Shown here: one piece after another, positions 62,056 to 64,000 of the stretch
Layout of the letters: every line of letters starts with the position of its first letter
How positions within the stretch are numbered: the first letter of the stretch is position 1
Assembly (NCBI GenBank): GCA_964655225.1
Contig: CAZZMB010000007.1
Coordinates: forward strand, 1-64,000
Origin: JAFMKE01 sp964655225
GTDB lineage: Bacteria; Bacteroidota; Bacteroidia; Chitinophagales; UBA8649
Length of the DNA: 64,000 nt
Reading direction: 5' to 3'
Program-made: the position numbers and the translations under genes
The notes under the pieces: model-generated
Databases searched by the model: none
Seen by the model: the letters and a program-made list of their open reading frames with translations, nothing else
Told to the model about the DNA's origin: nothing

Positions 62056-62988
62056 CTAAATAATTTCCTTTTCTGCTAAAAATCGTTCAGCTTCTAAAGC
62101 TGCCATGCATCCTGTACCTGCAGCAGTAACTGCTTGTCTGAAGACGCTATCTTGCAGATCACCGCAAGCATATACCCCCTCCACGTTGGTTTGAGAAGAA
62201 TCTGCTTTGGTCAACACATAACCTACGTCATCGGTATCTAGGAAATCCTTAAATACATCAGAATTTGGTTTGTGTCCAATAGCTACGAAAAAGCCAGCTA
62301 TAGGAATTTCTTTTTTATCCCCCGTTTTATTATTCAAAATTCGAACGCCTTCAACCTCTTCAGCACCTAAAATTTCATCTGTTTCTGTATTCCAATATAC
62401 CTCAATATTCTTAGTCTTCAGTACACGATCTTGCATAATTTTAGAAGCTCTCATTTCATCCCTTCTCACTAACATGTGTACCTTAGTACAAAGTTTTGAA
62501 AGGTATAAAGCCTCTTCTGCAGCAGTATCGCCTGCACCTACAATTCCTACTTCAGTGTTCTTATAAAAAAAGCCATCACACACAGCGCATGCTGAAACTC
62601 CTCTTCCGTTAAGTCGCTTTTCAGATTCAATACCTAGCCACTTCGCTGAGGCACCTGTCGCTAAAATAACAGTTTCTGCTTGGACTTGCTTTTCATCATC
62701 AATAGTCAAAATGAAAGGTCGCTTTGAAAAATCTACCTTAGTAATCATTCCGTATCGGATATCCGTACCAAAGCGTTCTGCTTGAGCTTTAAAGTCATTC
62801 ATCATTTGAGGCCCCATTACTCCATCAGCATAACCGGGATAATTCTCCACATCTGTTGTTTGCATTAACTGACCGCCAGGCTCCAAGCCCATGTACATAA
62901 TAGGTTTCATATTTGCTCTTGCCGCGTATATCGCAGCGGTATAACCTGCTGGTCCTGAACCTACGATTATTACATTGTGTTTTTCCAT
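62056..62988 (-). CDS. trxB: Thioredoxin-disulfide reductase TrxB
   Basis: FAD flavoenzyme that reduces thioredoxin with NADPH. VGSGPAGYTAAIYAARA binds FAD; the redox-active pair is in SACAVCDGFFYKN (CAVC); VGAGDTAAEEALYLSKLC binds NADPH; ACGDLQDSVFRQAVTAAGTGC closes the FAD site. 310 aa is normal. Context: START protein, peroxidase and bshB1 follow on the same strand, which makes a thiol-redox group. Confidence 0.95.
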   Translation of the reverse strand: MEKHNVIIVGSGPAGYTAAIYAARANMKPIMYMGLEPGGQLMQTTDVENYPGYADGVMGPQMMNDFKAQAERFGTDIRYGMITKVDFSKRPFILTIDDEKQVQAETVILATGASAKWLGIESEKRLNGRGVSACAVCDGFFYKNTEVGIVGAGDTAAEEALYLSKLCTKVHMLVRRDEMRASKIMQDRVLKTKNIEVYWNTETDEILGAEEVEGVRILNNKTGDKKEIPIAGFFVAIGHKPNSDVFKDFLDTDDVGYVLTKADSSQTNVEGVYACGDLQDSVFRQAVTAAGTGCMAALEAERFLAEKEII

Positions 62989-63006
62989 TCTTATATTGTA
63001 TTTGGG

Positions 63007-64000
63007 TTATTGTATTGTTAATGTTGTATAGCTGGTATTGTATCCTGCCCATATTCCAATACCGCCATTTAGATTACTCTGTATTTTCGTAGCGGAAGAA
63101 AAAGGTGTATCTCCACCATCATTAAAGACAGAGAACCAAAAATTATAAGTCGCCTCATCTATATTTTGCCATTTCAAGGTAAGCTCATCACCTACCTCAA
63201 ATAAGCCTAAAACACCTATCTCGGGGTCTTCATTGTCAGCATATCCACGTAATAGAGGTAAATCGATGGTTCCGCTACCTGCATATATCCCGTTGTCAGA
63301 TAAACCTCCAGCAAAATAATCGGGGATATAAAATGCCGCGGTATCGCTTCTTCGATTGGAGAGTAAAACAAATGCATCAAAATTATTTGGGACCGTAAGG
63401 TTGACATTAACCTCTGCATAATTGGGGTAATCGGCGCTCATGGTATAGCTGAGAAAGTTTATATCCTGTTTGATAGGTATCGTGGTGTAAGCATTTAACT
63501 GTTTTCCGTCAACTTCAATATTTAGTTCATAGCCTATTCCACCCATGCCGATTAGGGTATTTGTGGTATCTATATAGAAATTTAAACTATTAACATACTG
63601 AATGAAAGTACTATCCTGAACGTTTTCAGCAAATGCCAATTGCTGTTCTAAAGTAAACCCTGCCAACTGGCCCGCAAACTGACCGAAAAAGCGAGGAATT
63701 TGATTAGCATCAAGAAACTGATCCAGCAAATCACTAGGCAAATCGAACAAGCTTTGTTCAACTAATTGAACCACATTACCCCCGACAGCATTAACCCTTA
63801 TTGTGGCGTCTCGTACCGTTAATGAATCAGCTAAAGTGGCCTGATTAAATGTCCCGTAACCAGAAAATTGTTTTGAAAGTGTTACTAGAGGACCTGAACC
63901 ATCATATATCCATGCTTCCACCACAAAATCAATTTCTCCTGGACTAATATCCAAGATAATCTCTTTTTCACAAGAAAAAACCAGTACTGAGCTAATTAGA
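63007..64000 (-). CDS. DUF4249 family lipoprotein, 5' partial
   Basis: Bacteroidota lipoprotein family of unknown function, often encoded beside TonB-dependent receptors. The frame is open past the right edge: reading in from the edge gives SSVLVFSCEKEIILDISPGE, a signal peptide end with a lipobox (VFSC), so the real start lies outside. EIDFVVEAWIYDGSGPLVTLSKQFSGY is the conserved N-terminal block and NEDPEIGVLGLFEVG, then ATYNFWFSVFNDGGD the C-terminal one. At least 330 aa. A TonB-dependent receptor may follow upstream, beyond the window. Confidence 0.85.
   Translation of the reverse strand, partial: LISSVLVFSCEKEIILDISPGEIDFVVEAWIYDGSGPLVTLSKQFSGYGTFNQATLADSLTVRDATIRVNAVGGNVVQLVEQSLFDLPSDLLDQFLDANQIPRFFGQFAGQLAGFTLEQQLAFAENVQDSTFIQYVNSLNFYIDTTNTLIGMGGIGYELNIEVDGKQLNAYTTIPIKQDINFLSYTMSADYPNYAEVNVNLTVPNNFDAFVLLSNRRSDTAAFYIPDYFAGGLSDNGIYAGSGTIDLPLLRGYADNEDPEIGVLGLFEVGDELTLKWQNIDEATYNFWFSVFNDGGDTPFSSATKIQSNLNGGIGIWAGYNTSYTTLTIQ

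Noticed and set aside
1..64000. CRISPR array, insertion sequence, prophage, integron or toxin-antitoxin pair
   Set aside because: No regularly spaced repeats, transposase, integrase, phage structural gene or paired small ORFs were seen on either strand.

Overview
The window is a chromosomal segment of an AT-rich member of the Bacteroidota. Several signs agree on this: TAnnTTTG promoter boxes with almost no Shine-Dalgarno sites, an LpxC-FabZ fusion protein, the type IX secretion regulator PorX, proteins with type IX (T9SS) C-terminal sorting sequences, DUF4249, DUF3822, DUF1573 and PUR/DUF3276 proteins, and a bacillithiol deacetylase. A mevalonate pathway operon, a kynurenine-route ACMSD and an AMSDH-like aldehyde dehydrogenase suggest a saprospirian- or flavobacterial-type aerobic heterotroph, but the exact lineage cannot be fixed from this sequence.

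Layout. 1-10 kb: a secreted PHB-depolymerase-like esterase (cut by the window edge), sufS, ychF, a PUR-domain protein, an MsbA-like exporter, a leucine dehydrogenase-nusB pair, a DUF1573 lipoprotein-yajC pair, coaE and an AlkB-like dioxygenase. 10-20 kb: bioA, an AMSDH-like aldehyde dehydrogenase, mdh, an M43 metalloprotease interrupted by a 100-N assembly gap, tilS, etfBA and a bifunctional-nuclease-family protein. 20-30 kb: a CNT nucleoside transporter with a lipoprotein-like N-terminal domain, a lipoprotein, the outer-membrane lipid operon lpxD-lpxC/fabZ-lpxA-ABC ATPase-fabD, an HD phosphohydrolase and a second M43 protease with a T9SS tail. 30-36 kb: an FMN reductase, porX-tsaE-ald, ACMSD, a Kazal-type lipoprotein and a small zinc-ribbon protein. 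36-44.6 kb: a nine-gene minus-strand nucleotide-sugar cluster for surface polysaccharide. 44.6-47.3 kb: a beta-barrel protein, the Kdo transferase gene, a CWC/DUF5522 protein, a tRNA-Met(CAT) and a decayed tRNA-Met copy just upstream of it. 47.3-53.3 kb: mvaA-GHMP kinase-mvaD, then a hypothetical anchored protein-DUF3822-rsmD-coaD. 53.5-64 kb: a MATE transporter, a rhomboid protease, a penicillin-acylase-family enzyme, a second MsbA-like exporter, a redox group (trxB, a START-domain protein, a glutathione peroxidase, bshB1) and a DUF4249 lipoprotein cut by the right edge.

Most of the content is housekeeping. No phage, insertion sequence, CRISPR array, rRNA or classical defence system was seen. 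The main unusual signals are: (i) six genes whose start codon lies only 4-5 nt after a perfect TAnnTTTG box, which predicts leaderless mRNAs; (ii) a tRNA-Met pseudogene placed between a strong promoter and the intact tRNA; (iii) a CNT transporter with an extra lipoprotein-like domain; (iv) a bacillithiol/peroxidase/thioredoxin reductase neighbourhood; (v) two genes of the kynurenine-degradation route about 21 kb apart with similar start-proximal promoters. No wholly new multi-gene system could be demonstrated.
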